A stretch of DNA of 16,557 bases, from the NCBI GenBank assembly GCA_030267965.1, contig BRYA01001556.1, positions 1 to 16,557 of the forward strand, in the 5' to 3' direction. The notes under the pieces were generated by a model. It worked only from the letters and a program-made list of their open reading frames with translations. It had not been told where the DNA came from and did no database searches. Of this stretch, positions 10,442 through 16,557 are shown piece by piece. Numbering within the stretch: position 1 is the stretch's first letter; each line of letters opens with the position of its first letter. This DNA is from Triparma columacea (Eukaryota; Sar; Bolidophyceae; Parmales; Triparmaceae). The translations under genes and the position numbers were made by a program.

Positions 10442-11265
10442 ATGAAAATCTCATTCATGGGAGAGGAGTACGAGGTGAAAAACTGGATGGTAATGCTAGT
10501 TTTTCTCACCATCCAGAAGGTCTTTGTCCCCTACATCATGAACCTCTTGGCCCCTGGGAAACCCCCGAAGCCCGAGGACTATGGGCCCGACTCAGGAGTC
10601 GCGAAGATATACAAGCCCCCACTGGAGATCAACAAGGAGGGGAGGAGGGGAGGAGCGACTGGTTGTTACCGGGAGCGACTGGTAGTTACCGGGAATGTAC
10701 TTTCGATGATCCACCGTATTTTTTCTTTCTGCGCGTCTCGCTCGTGGCTTACTTTCTAACCCCACTCCAGAACCCGAAGGTTTACTTTGACGTGTCCATT
10801 GGAGGCCAGGAGGGTTTCTCCCGCGTAGTGATGGAGATAAAGAAGGATGTTGTCCCCCGGACAGCCGCGAACTTCCTCGCTCTCTGTACCCACTCCAAGG
10901 GCTACGGATTTAAGAACAGCGGCTTCCACCGCATCATCCCAAACTTCATGTGCCAAGGCGGGGACTTCACCAACCACAACGGTACGGGGGGGAAGAGCAT
11001 CTACGGCAACAAATTCGAGGACGAAAACTTTGACCTTCAGCACACGGGAGCTGGGGTGCTAAGCATGGCCAACGCGGGGCCCAACACTAACGGGAGCCAG
11101 TTCTTCCTTTGCACCGCCAAGACGTCCTGGCTGGACGGGGCGCATGTGGTCTTCGGCCAGGTTCTCGAGGGATATGAGACTATCAAGGCCATGGAGAGGG
11201 TCGGCAGCGGTGGAGGGAGCACCAAGTTCAAGGTTGTAATCACGGGCTGCGGGGTTGTAGAGTGA
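10442..11265 (+). CDS. Membrane-anchored cyclophilin, peptidyl-prolyl cis-trans isomerase, 2 exons
   Basis: Exon 1 is 10442-10681 and exon 2 is 10771-11265, giving about 244 residues if the donor is at 10682. Exon 2 encodes a whole cyclophilin domain beginning [12 protein letters not shown]. It keeps the catalytic and cyclosporin-pocket residues: [15 protein letters not shown] (the Arg, Phe, Met and Gln of the active site), [15 protein letters not shown], and the Trp and His in [11 protein letters not shown]. Cyclophilins speed isomerisation of Xaa-Pro bonds during folding. Exon 1 adds a hydrophobic segment ([19 protein letters not shown], about residues 15-33) and a Pro-rich spacer, suggesting anchoring in a membrane such as the ER. 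The ATG at 10442 has a good context (TTAGCCATG); an in-frame ATG at 10355 would add 29 residues. The acceptor (CTAAC branch, CCAG) is clear. The donor is not: GTAGTT at 10682 and GTACTT at 10697 both give the right phase. Confidence 0.93.
10652..10691 (+). repeat. Two 20-bp tandem copies across the cyclophilin exon 1 boundary
   Basis: The unit GGAGCGACTGGTTGTTACCG (10652-10671) is followed directly by a copy with one change, T to A (10672-10691). Each copy carries an ACTG/GT that could act as a 5' splice site. Only the second (GT at 10682) is in the phase that joins exon 2. Confidence 0.85.
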
Positions 11266-11384
11266 GCGCCAAGCGAGCGGGGTTAGAGTTTCCGAGCGAG
11301 CTAATGAAAATACTAAGATTGTGCGTTTTCTTTCTATTTTAGATACATTTATTTGCCATTTGCCATTCCTTGCCGTTTTACATT
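11266..11384. terminator. Convergent 3' ends of cyclophilin and tafazzin genes
   Basis: Only 119 bp lie between the cyclophilin stop codon and the tafazzin stop codon on the other strand. The stretch is AT-richer than the flanking coding DNA and includes a short direct repeat of ttgccatt at 11351-11366. It must contain both transcript ends, so the 3' untranslated regions probably overlap. No canonical AATAAA was found. Confidence 0.4.
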
Positions 11385-12727
11385 CTATTGATCATTTTCG
11401 TACTCCTCCTTCCCCTTCCCCGGGTAGACCTGCTCGCTCTCTAGCCACATCTTCCTCCCCTCCCTCCCCTTCTTAACGCACTCTCTCTCATCCATGTCGC
11501 TCTCCTTTTCAAGCTCGATCAACTTATCCTCGACCCTCCTAGTGATCTTCCTGTACAGTTCCCTCTCCTCAGCAGAACTCTCCCACCTCCCCCCTCCGAC
11601 TTTCCAAATTTCCCCGTGTTTCTTCTCGTGTTCCTCGATCAGATCATCTACATTGATCTCCGCCCCGAACCTCAAACTGACCTCGTTCCCCCCCTTCGGT
11701 AGCATCCCCTTTAGCTCCCCTGTCTCGTACTGGGGTACGACGCCCTCCATGCCAACGTGGTGGAAAGGGAAGACCCTGATCTTCTTGGGGCAGTGCGCGA
11801 TAAGCTTGCCGACGCCCCATTTCAGCCCCCCCATGCCTTTACCGTGCCTGCGGTGAGCGAGGAGACGGGAAGAGTTGCTTTAGTTAATGAGTTAAGGTGC
11901 CTTCCGACTCTCGCAAGGAGTCCTTCGCTGCGTTTTTCGATTTTTTCTTACCTATCTTCGTCGCTCCTCTCATTATAGTAATCCCTCCCAACCTTGCCCG
12001 ATTGGTATATTTTTCCCTCCGGGAACACGTGAACCCACTCCCCGCCCTTGGCCGTGATCATCGCAAAGTCGTGAAGAAGAGGTTGATCGATTGAAGAACC
12101 TCTCTTAATTGGTAAGACGCGACCACCGGTGAAGAAAGTAGCGAGGAGGGGTGTCTTAAAACAGATCTCCTGGGAACAAAGGGACCAACGGAGCCTATTA
12201 ACACCCCAAGTATGATGCCCAAAACTGCTTCCCTCCACTTCACTACTAAGTATACACCCGAAAAGCGTGGGGTCGTCGATGGTGGAACCGTGATTGCTAA
12301 CAGTGATGATGGTCTCCTCGTCGCTCTGCTTCCCCAAAACCTCCAGAAAAGTGAGGTAATCTACACTGGGGATGGGGTGGAATCTATTGTACGGGAGCGG
12401 CTTATTCGGGGAGCGCATGCCGGCTGTGATAACGCCGAGGATGAGGTTAACGATTATGGTGGAACCAATGTATTCACCGATTGATGAACCCAGTGTGAAA
12501 CCACCCTCGGACCACGTAGAACCCACGGTTCGGGAAGTTGAGGCAAATTTAGCTACTGATGCAGCCTGTGAGGGGGTTACAGGCTTCGACGGGTAATGTG
12601 ATGGCCCTCCCCACAGACCATTTTCAATGTCGGGTTTGCTGCGGTTGTAATAACTGCTTCCAAGGCCGTATACAGAGAGAGAAGTCAAAATTGCTGCGCT
12701 AGATTTTATAATAACGCGAGATATCAT
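11385..12727 (-). CDS. TAFAZZIN: Tafazzin-type monolysocardiolipin/phospholipid acyltransferase, 2 exons
   Basis: Exon 1 is 12727-11952 and exon 2 is 11847-11385, joined in phase 2 across a 104-bp intron (GTAAGA...CCGCAG), giving 412 residues. Tafazzin moves acyl chains between phospholipids to mature cardiolipin in mitochondrial membranes. The acyltransferase HX4D motif is NHGSTIDD (residues 145-152, His146 and Asp151). GGRVLPIKRG (201-210) is the second block and WVHVFPEGKI (231-240) the third. Exon 2 continues with GGLKWGVGKLIAHC and FPFHHVGMEGVVP, the tafazzin-specific 'fKWGiGrLi' and 'lpl.HvGM..vlP' blocks, which separate it from plain glycerol-phosphate acyltransferases. There is an N-terminal hydrophobic segment (residues 4-25) and another at 88-102, suiting a mitochondrial membrane protein. 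The N-terminus is longer than in animal tafazzins by about 80 residues. The C-terminus is charged and probably helical. Confidence 0.93.
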
Positions 12728-13058
12728 GGTGCGTATTGACTTGAAAGTGACCTCAAAAGTGTTTTAGTAGTGGTACAATTTTTCTGCATTCCACCTCTGA
12801 TTTCTTTTTGAGATCAACGATATCTACGACATATTGATTCGCTTTATTCGAACTGGCTATATAATACGGTTCTTCTATTGCCATACTCACACCAGCTGTA
12901 GCCCACTTGGAATCAATTTTGGAAAGGGTCGTCAAGGCAACCCTTTTCCGCCTCCTTTTTTTCTACTCTCCTAAAGACGAACGCAGTAAAGCACCCTGAA
13001 TCACATCAAAATTCTCATAAACGTTCTACATTACCCGCCATTAGCTCGAGAATAAGTC
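12728..13058. promoter_or_regulatory. Divergent intergenic region between tafazzin and Trm10-type genes
   Basis: This 331-bp gap lies between two divergent start codons and probably holds both promoters. It is AT-richer than the genes. On the minus strand an upstream open frame of 60 codons (12935-12753) ends 25 bp before the tafazzin ATG. It resembles nothing recognisable and may be an upstream ORF in the tafazzin leader or chance. Confidence 0.45.
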
Positions 13059-14109
13059 ATGATGTCCTCTGTGTCCCCCTCAACCTCTTCTAATTCCCCA
13101 ACACCTCCCCCAAAGTCCCACATTCCTCCCCCTCCTCCCAAGCCCTACACGCACGACGGTGTGACTTACCCTAGCAAGAAGGCTTGGAAGAAGGCGATGA
13201 AGACGGTTAAATGGGAAGCGAAGAAGATTAAGATGAAGGAGGAGAAAAGGGAGGAGAAGAAAAGGAAGAGGGAGGAGAGGGGGGAGAAGGACATGGGGGA
13301 GGAGAGGTGAGGAGAGGGGGGGAGAAGAGCGGAGGGACTTGTTAACAACGCCAGTATTGGTGCCGTAAACCGGAAAATCTTGCATCTCGTGTGAAAGAAA
13401 CGCTCACCCATCACCCCATCACCATATACATCATCCCATCCAACATAGAAGCGAGGAGGACAAAATCGAGGCGAAGAGGCGTCGTGATGACAAGAAGTCT
13501 CAGATCCTCGAGTCTCGCGCCTCCTCCGCCGCCTCGTCTTTCAATGTAGTTATCGACTGCGGTTGGAACAACGTCCTGACCAGCAAGGAGAAGAAATCAC
13601 TAGGCAAACAGATCGCGTACTGCTACTCCTTCAACCGGAAGCAGAGTAGTCCGGTATGGCTCAGGCTAAGCGGGGCTGACGAGGAGACGAAGAAGTACCC
13701 AGGAGGTCTGGAGGGATTCCCAGCAAGGTGGGAACTCTTTGAGGAGACTGGTGACTTGAAGGGGGCTGTGGGTGGGGAGGGGAAAGGGTTTAACGTGGAT
13801 AGGGATAAGTGCATCTACCTAACAGCAGACGCTAAAGAAACGGTCGAGAAATTGGAGCCAGGGTACACGTACGTTATTGGGGGGATTGTCGACAGGAATA
13901 GGCTGACGAATGCCACGGTTGACAGGGCGACGGATTTGGGGGTGGAGTGCAGGAAATTGGCTCTTGGAGGAGGAGTGCTGGGGACGAAGGTGCTGACAGT
14001 CAATCATGTATTTGAAATACTTTGCAGAGGGAGGGACGGGGAATGGGGGGAAGCTGTTGAGAAGAGCATACCAAAGAGGAAGGGGGGACATGGGGAGGAA
14101 GAGAAGTGA
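13059..14109 (+). CDS. TRM10: Trm10-type tRNA (guanine-9-N1)-methyltransferase, SPOUT fold, 2 exons
   Basis: Exon 1 is 13059-13306 and exon 2 is 13449-14109, joined in phase 2 (AG + A gives Arg83), for 302 residues. Trm10 enzymes use S-adenosylmethionine to methylate N1 of guanine (or adenine) at tRNA position 9. The N-terminus is Pro-rich and then strongly basic (residues 40-75, Lys/Arg/Glu-rich helix), as in eukaryotic Trm10. The catalytic domain starts at FNVVIDCGWNN (114-124). It has SLGKQIAYCYSFNR (133-146), IYLTADA (205-211), YVIGGIVDRNR (224-234) with the conserved Asp231, KVLTVNHVFEIL (263-274) and the C-terminal IPKRKG (290-295), all in family order. The loop before KVLTVN is GGGVLGT rather than the usual 'YIKM.SR', a local divergence. 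The 142-bp intron has a GTGAGG donor and a CATAG acceptor. The start is ATGATG, and the second ATG would serve equally. Confidence 0.94.
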
Positions 14110-14160
14110 AAATAGGGTTTTATGTTTTTTCTTGAAAGTAGCAACAACAACAACATGTGT
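14110..14160. terminator. 51-bp convergent gap between Trm10-type and Mpv17-family stop codons
   Basis: Two genes on opposite strands end 51 bp apart, so their 3' untranslated regions must overlap or be very short. The stretch contains a T-rich run and a caacaacaacaac triplet repeat (about 14143-14154). Confidence 0.4.
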
Positions 14161-15006
14161 TCACTTGTTTAACTCTAGCCTTAACCATGCCATCCCAACT
14201 TCAACAAGCAAAAAGAATATAACGGAGACATAGAGAACCTCAGCGCTCCCATAATCATCCTTGACCAAATCGGCGAACCATTTAAACGGCCCCCCGGTGA
14301 CACTCTCAGGCGTGAAGACTGGTCTGTCAAGAAATTCGTCCAAGTCGTCCATGGTCGGAATTTCACGCCGCAGGTTTCTCATGGACCATCTAAATCTAAC
14401 TCCCATTCTCCTCCCCTCATCCTTTCCCCCTCCCTTCCTCAAATCACCTTTGATACGACCGGCGTTCCAAGCTGAGAGTACAGTCGTGTAGAATAAGGAT
14501 GCGGCGCCGAAAGCTAGCACCTTGCTAGAGGTAGGTACGAACGCGTAAATTAGACAGGTTAGGGGGAGGAAGAAACCAAGGTTACCGCGATATAGCTCCA
14601 ACCATGATCGACGGAGAGAGTCTAAGGGAGAAGGGGAGGATGGGGTGGTGATGGATATGTAAGTGAGGTACCAAACACACCAGAGGGGAGTGTAGAGGAA
14701 CGCATCTAAGGATACTTGGAGGGGGAGGATAGGGACTGTTGGGGGGAGGGGGGAAAGGGTTGAGTCGAGGGTTGAAAACCAGTAGTGAGATAAAGCGCCA
14801 TCGAAAAGGCCGAAGCGAAGGTAGTTCTGCGTACGAGAAAGGTCGAGAGGGAGACTGGTAAGGAGGGTGGAGTTGAGGATGGAGGATCCAGAGTTGAGAA
14901 GGATAGAGGGATCCACTGGAGAACGCTGCTGGGCAAGGATGTCGGAGATTGTATTTATGCAGGCGCATGTACACATATCAGGCAGGAGGCCTGGTGGGAG
15001 CAGCAT
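14161..15006 (-). CDS. Mpv17/PMP22-family membrane protein with C-terminal extension; N-terminus uncertain
   Basis: The 281-residue frame follows the Mpv17/PMP22 pattern. It has ISDILAQQ (family 'GDviaQ', 20-27), RTQNYLRFGLFDGALSHYWF with the LD after it (family 'RT.rf..~G....gP..H.WY..LD', 58-81), SLDAFLYTPL (family 'K...DQ....P', 99-108), LRRSW...YRGNLGFF (131-146) and VPTSSKV (157-163). Members are small four-helix proteins of inner mitochondrial, peroxisomal or plastid membranes; several are linked to metabolite or channel functions that remain unclear. About 95 residues follow the usual family end. They include a basic stretch, an acidic stretch (MDDLDEFLDRP) and one further hydrophobic segment near the C-terminus (VLYVSVIFFLLVEVGMAWL). 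The ATG at 15006 is in a poor context. A CTAAC branch motif and a CTCCTCCAG acceptor lie just upstream, so a short 5' exon may be missing from this model. Confidence 0.75.
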   Translation of the reverse strand: MLLPPGLLPDMCTCACINTISDILAQQRSPVDPSILLNSGSSILNSTLLTSLPLDLSRTQNYLRFGLFDGALSHYWFSTLDSTLSPLPPTVPILPLQVSLDAFLYTPLWCVWYLTYISITTPSSPSPLDSLRRSWLELYRGNLGFFLPLTCLIYAFVPTSSKVLAFGAASLFYTTVLSAWNAGRIKGDLRKGGGKDEGRRMGVRFRWSMRNLRREIPTMDDLDEFLDRPVFTPESVTGGPFKWFADLVKDDYGSAEVLYVSVIFFLLVEVGMAWLRLELNK

Positions 15007-15280
15007 TTGCAGTCCCTGGAGGAGATGCAGGGTGCGAGGTGGCAGTTATATTTCTTTGATGAAAGTATTACAGTTTGAAAGTTGTATGGTTAGGTGTATT
15101 AAAGTTAGGGTATTCACGTCTGTAAAGTAGATTTGTAGGAAATCGGCGTCAAATTTTGCAGAGAAGGAATTGGAGAGAATGGTGTGGTGAAATTAAAGCC
15201 CCAATTAAAGACATTCCGATTTTTTCAAGCCTTTTTTTTGGCAATTTGTCAGGACAAGGCTTTCTTAGGTTATAGCTAAG
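15007..15280. promoter_or_regulatory. Divergent region between Mpv17-family and beta'-COP genes
   Basis: These 274 bp separate the Mpv17-family exon (minus) from the beta'-COP initiator ATG (plus). The stretch is AT-rich, with a run of eight T near 15231-15239, and should hold both promoters plus any short first exon of the Mpv17-family gene. No clear coding sequence or TATA box was found. Confidence 0.45.
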
Positions 15281-16223
15281 ATGGTGAGTATTAGATGTGT
15301 TGAGAGTGTCGTTGTTTGCATTTTCAATCAGTAAATTGACCGGTGTCGTAATTTAGCACATTTTGAGATACAAATTCCCAGCCTAAGATCTGAAAGCTTC
15401 GTCTCTCCGTTCGACTTTGCTTCTAATTTGACCTCATTTTAAACACTATAATACAATACAACAATACATCTAACTCTATTTATACAATATACGCACAGCC
15501 ACTTAAATTAGATATTAAGAAAAAGCTATCAGTGAGGAGTGAGAGAGTTAAAAGGTAAGCAGGAGTGAGCCCTCTCCGCTCCCCAAACACTGACCCAAGA
15601 AACATGACCAAATTATGAGGAGGGAGGTGAAGGAAGGGGAGCACATGCACCAAGGACTTCATCCGACGACACACGCTACTAAGAATGGCTCTTTTGTGTA
15701 TGTACGCACGTGAATTCATGCATTACACCCTGATATACTCTGATATACCGTCAACTTCTTCAGCTACATCTATTCAGCTGCATCTGTTCAGCCGACGCAT
15801 ATAACCAGCCGATGTAAATAATCAGCCGACGTATATAACCAGCCGACGCATCTATTCAGCCGACGCATCTATTCAGCCGCATCTGTTCAGCAGTCCCTCA
15901 CCCCAACCCCCTCACCCCCAACCGATCTCACCCCCAAACTCAACCCCACCTCACCTCACCTCAGCGTCGACATCCACCCCCATGAGACCTGGGCCCTCGG
16001 TGCCCTCTACTCCGGCAAGGTCAACCTGTGGGATTATGAGTCCACTGCCCTCTACAAGTCCTTCAACGTCTCCGACCTCCCCATTAGGTGCGCCAAGTTC
16101 ATTATCAGGAAAAACTGGTTCATCTGCGCCAGCGACGACATGAAGCTTAGAGTCTTCAACTTTAATACGGGAGAGAAGGTCAAAGAATGGGAGGCACACT
16201 CAGACTTCATTAGGACAGTGGAG
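15281..16223 (+). CDS. COPB2: Beta'-COP (coatomer subunit) N-terminus, 3 exons, broken after residue 106
   Basis: Coding exons are 15281-15283 (ATG only), 15499-15554 and 15965-16223. Their sum is 318 nt, or 106 codons, and the phases match (0, then 2 where AG + C gives Ser). The peptide starts M then PLKLDIKKKLSVRSERVK, then SVDIHPHETW, an almost complete match to the invariant beta'-COP start ('MPLRLDIKRKL..RS.RVKSVDlHPtePW'). Next come YSGKVNLWDYES, VSDLPIRCAKFI, RKNWFICASDDMKLRVFNFN and EAHSDFIRT, the first WD40 blades. Beta'-COP is a coat subunit of COPI vesicles; this propeller binds dilysine cargo tails. Introns are 215 bp and 410 bp, with a CTAAC branch in the first. Exon 3 ends at a GTGAGG donor. 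The rest of the protein (about 800 residues, including more WD40 repeats) is absent: sequence from about 16324 is an antisense transporter exon. Confidence 0.92.
15761..15890 (+). repeat. 14/17-bp minisatellite in beta'-COP intron 2
   Basis: Eight adjacent units begin with CAGC. They are 14, 14, 17, 17, 17, 17, 17 and 14 bp long, starting at 15761, 15775, 15789, 15806, 15823, 15840, 15857 and 15874. The 17-bp form is CAGCCGACGCATCTATT, with identical copies at 15840 and 15857. The 14-bp form lacks three bases of it (CAGCCGCATCTGTT). A C-rich stretch (15891-15964) follows and ends in the intron acceptor. Confidence 0.9.
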
Positions 16224-16295
16224 GTGAGGACCAAAGGGCACAAGAATAGACAGTGGTACTCCCAGTTTAGACACTAGTCATCAACTAACCCCTCG

Positions 16296-16309
16296 CCCCC
16301 CCCCCCCCC
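16296..16309 (+). repeat. Homopolymer run of 14 C at the junction of two broken genes
   Basis: An uninterrupted run of 14 C lies between the beta'-COP exon 3 donor and the antisense ABCG exon. Such runs are frequent sites of sequencing and assembly error and of recombination. Confidence 0.9.
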
Positions 16310-16322
16310 TTTAACCCTAACA

Positions 16323-16557
16323 GCTATTCTTGACGTGCTCCAAACCCAGCATGTTGAGCATGTAGTGAACCCTCTCTTCGTGCTCCTCGTGAGTGAAGGA
16401 GGCTGGGTTGCGGAGACGAGAAGCATAGCGGAGAGTCTCGTATACAGACAAAACTCCCATGTGAACATCATCCTGCATGACATAACTTTTTGTCTTGGCG
16501 TTGTTGATCTGGGTGGGGGTAGGGGCGGGGTCAGAATAGGCGTCTCCAAGGGATTGT
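16323..16557 (-). CDS. ABCG-type half-transporter ATPase fragment, partial at both ends
   Basis: Reading the minus strand from the right edge gives one open frame ending at TAG (16319-16317). It contains SYVMQDDVHMGVLSVYETLR, the Q-loop region typical of ABCG/White and PDR transporters ('YVmQdD.l...LTVrEtL.f.a.lRlP'). It continues with RLRNPASFTHEEHEERV and MLNMLGLEHVKNS, matching '...eLGL.hv.dt.vG' just before the signature motif. These ATPases drive export of lipids or small hydrophobic compounds. Walker A lies beyond the right edge. The expected 'VSGGErkRvsIg' signature should follow on the left, but the sequence turns into G-rich and beta'-COP intron sequence with no good donor (only GTTAGG at 16321). 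The gene is therefore truncated here, or joined wrongly. Confidence 0.8.

Noticed and set aside
12753..12935. 60-codon open frame upstream of tafazzin
   Set aside because: No recognisable similarity and normal intergenic composition. At most it is an upstream ORF, so it is not called as a gene.
15480..15719. 79-codon minus-strand open frame
   Set aside because: It overlaps beta'-COP exon 2 and introns on the other strand and has no family features.
16310..16320. Telomere-like TTTAACCCTAA next to the C run
   Set aside because: There is barely more than one repeat unit, and it doubles as an ordinary intron 3' end (CTAACAG). It is too short to call an interstitial telomere.
1..16557. CRISPR arrays, insertion sequences, tRNA or rRNA genes, prokaryotic operons
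   Set aside because: No repeat-spacer pattern, transposase, cloverleaf or ribosomal signature was seen. The gene content and introns are eukaryotic.

Overview
This window looks like nuclear DNA of a unicellular eukaryote with a compact genome. It carries seven protein-coding genes of purely eukaryotic families, read with the standard code. Most introns are 83-142 bp, with GTGAG or GTAAG donors, CTAAC-type branch sites and CAG acceptors, and gaps between genes are only 50-360 bp. An axonemal-type dynein heavy chain suggests a lineage with a flagellum in its history. The mix would suit a small marine alga such as a stramenopile, but the taxon is a guess: there are no rRNA or organelle genes to fix it.

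Positions 1-10081 (minus strand) hold the first ten exons of one very large dynein heavy chain gene, about 3069 codons from the initiator Met to the third AAA module. The gene runs off the left edge. The tail, linker, AAA1, AAA2 and AAA3 can be followed. AAA1, the main motor ATPase site of ordinary dyneins, has lost both the Walker A lysine and the Walker B acidic pair, while AAA2 and AAA3 keep intact P-loops. The linker also carries a roughly 130-residue insert with an acidic repeat near its junction with AAA1. This is the most unusual feature of the window.

Positions 10442-15006 hold four housekeeping genes in alternating orientation: a membrane-anchored cyclophilin (+), a tafazzin-type cardiolipin remodelling acyltransferase (-), a Trm10-type tRNA guanine-9 methyltransferase (+), and an Mpv17/PMP22-family membrane protein (-) with a C-terminal extension. 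Neighbours are either divergent across 270-360 bp, probably sharing promoters, or convergent with 51-119 bp between stop codons.

Positions 15281-16557 hold the start of beta'-COP (coatomer, +). Its initiator ATG sits alone at the end of exon 1, exon 2 is only 56 nt, and intron 2 contains a 14/17-bp minisatellite. After exon 3 the gene runs into an antisense exon of an ABCG-type transporter within about 100 bp, next to a run of 14 C. Neither gene can be continued across this point, so it is a rearrangement breakpoint or an assembly join. The genes act in separate processes (axonemal or dynein-like function, protein folding, mitochondrial lipid, tRNA modification, vesicle coat, transport), and nothing suggests a shared pathway.
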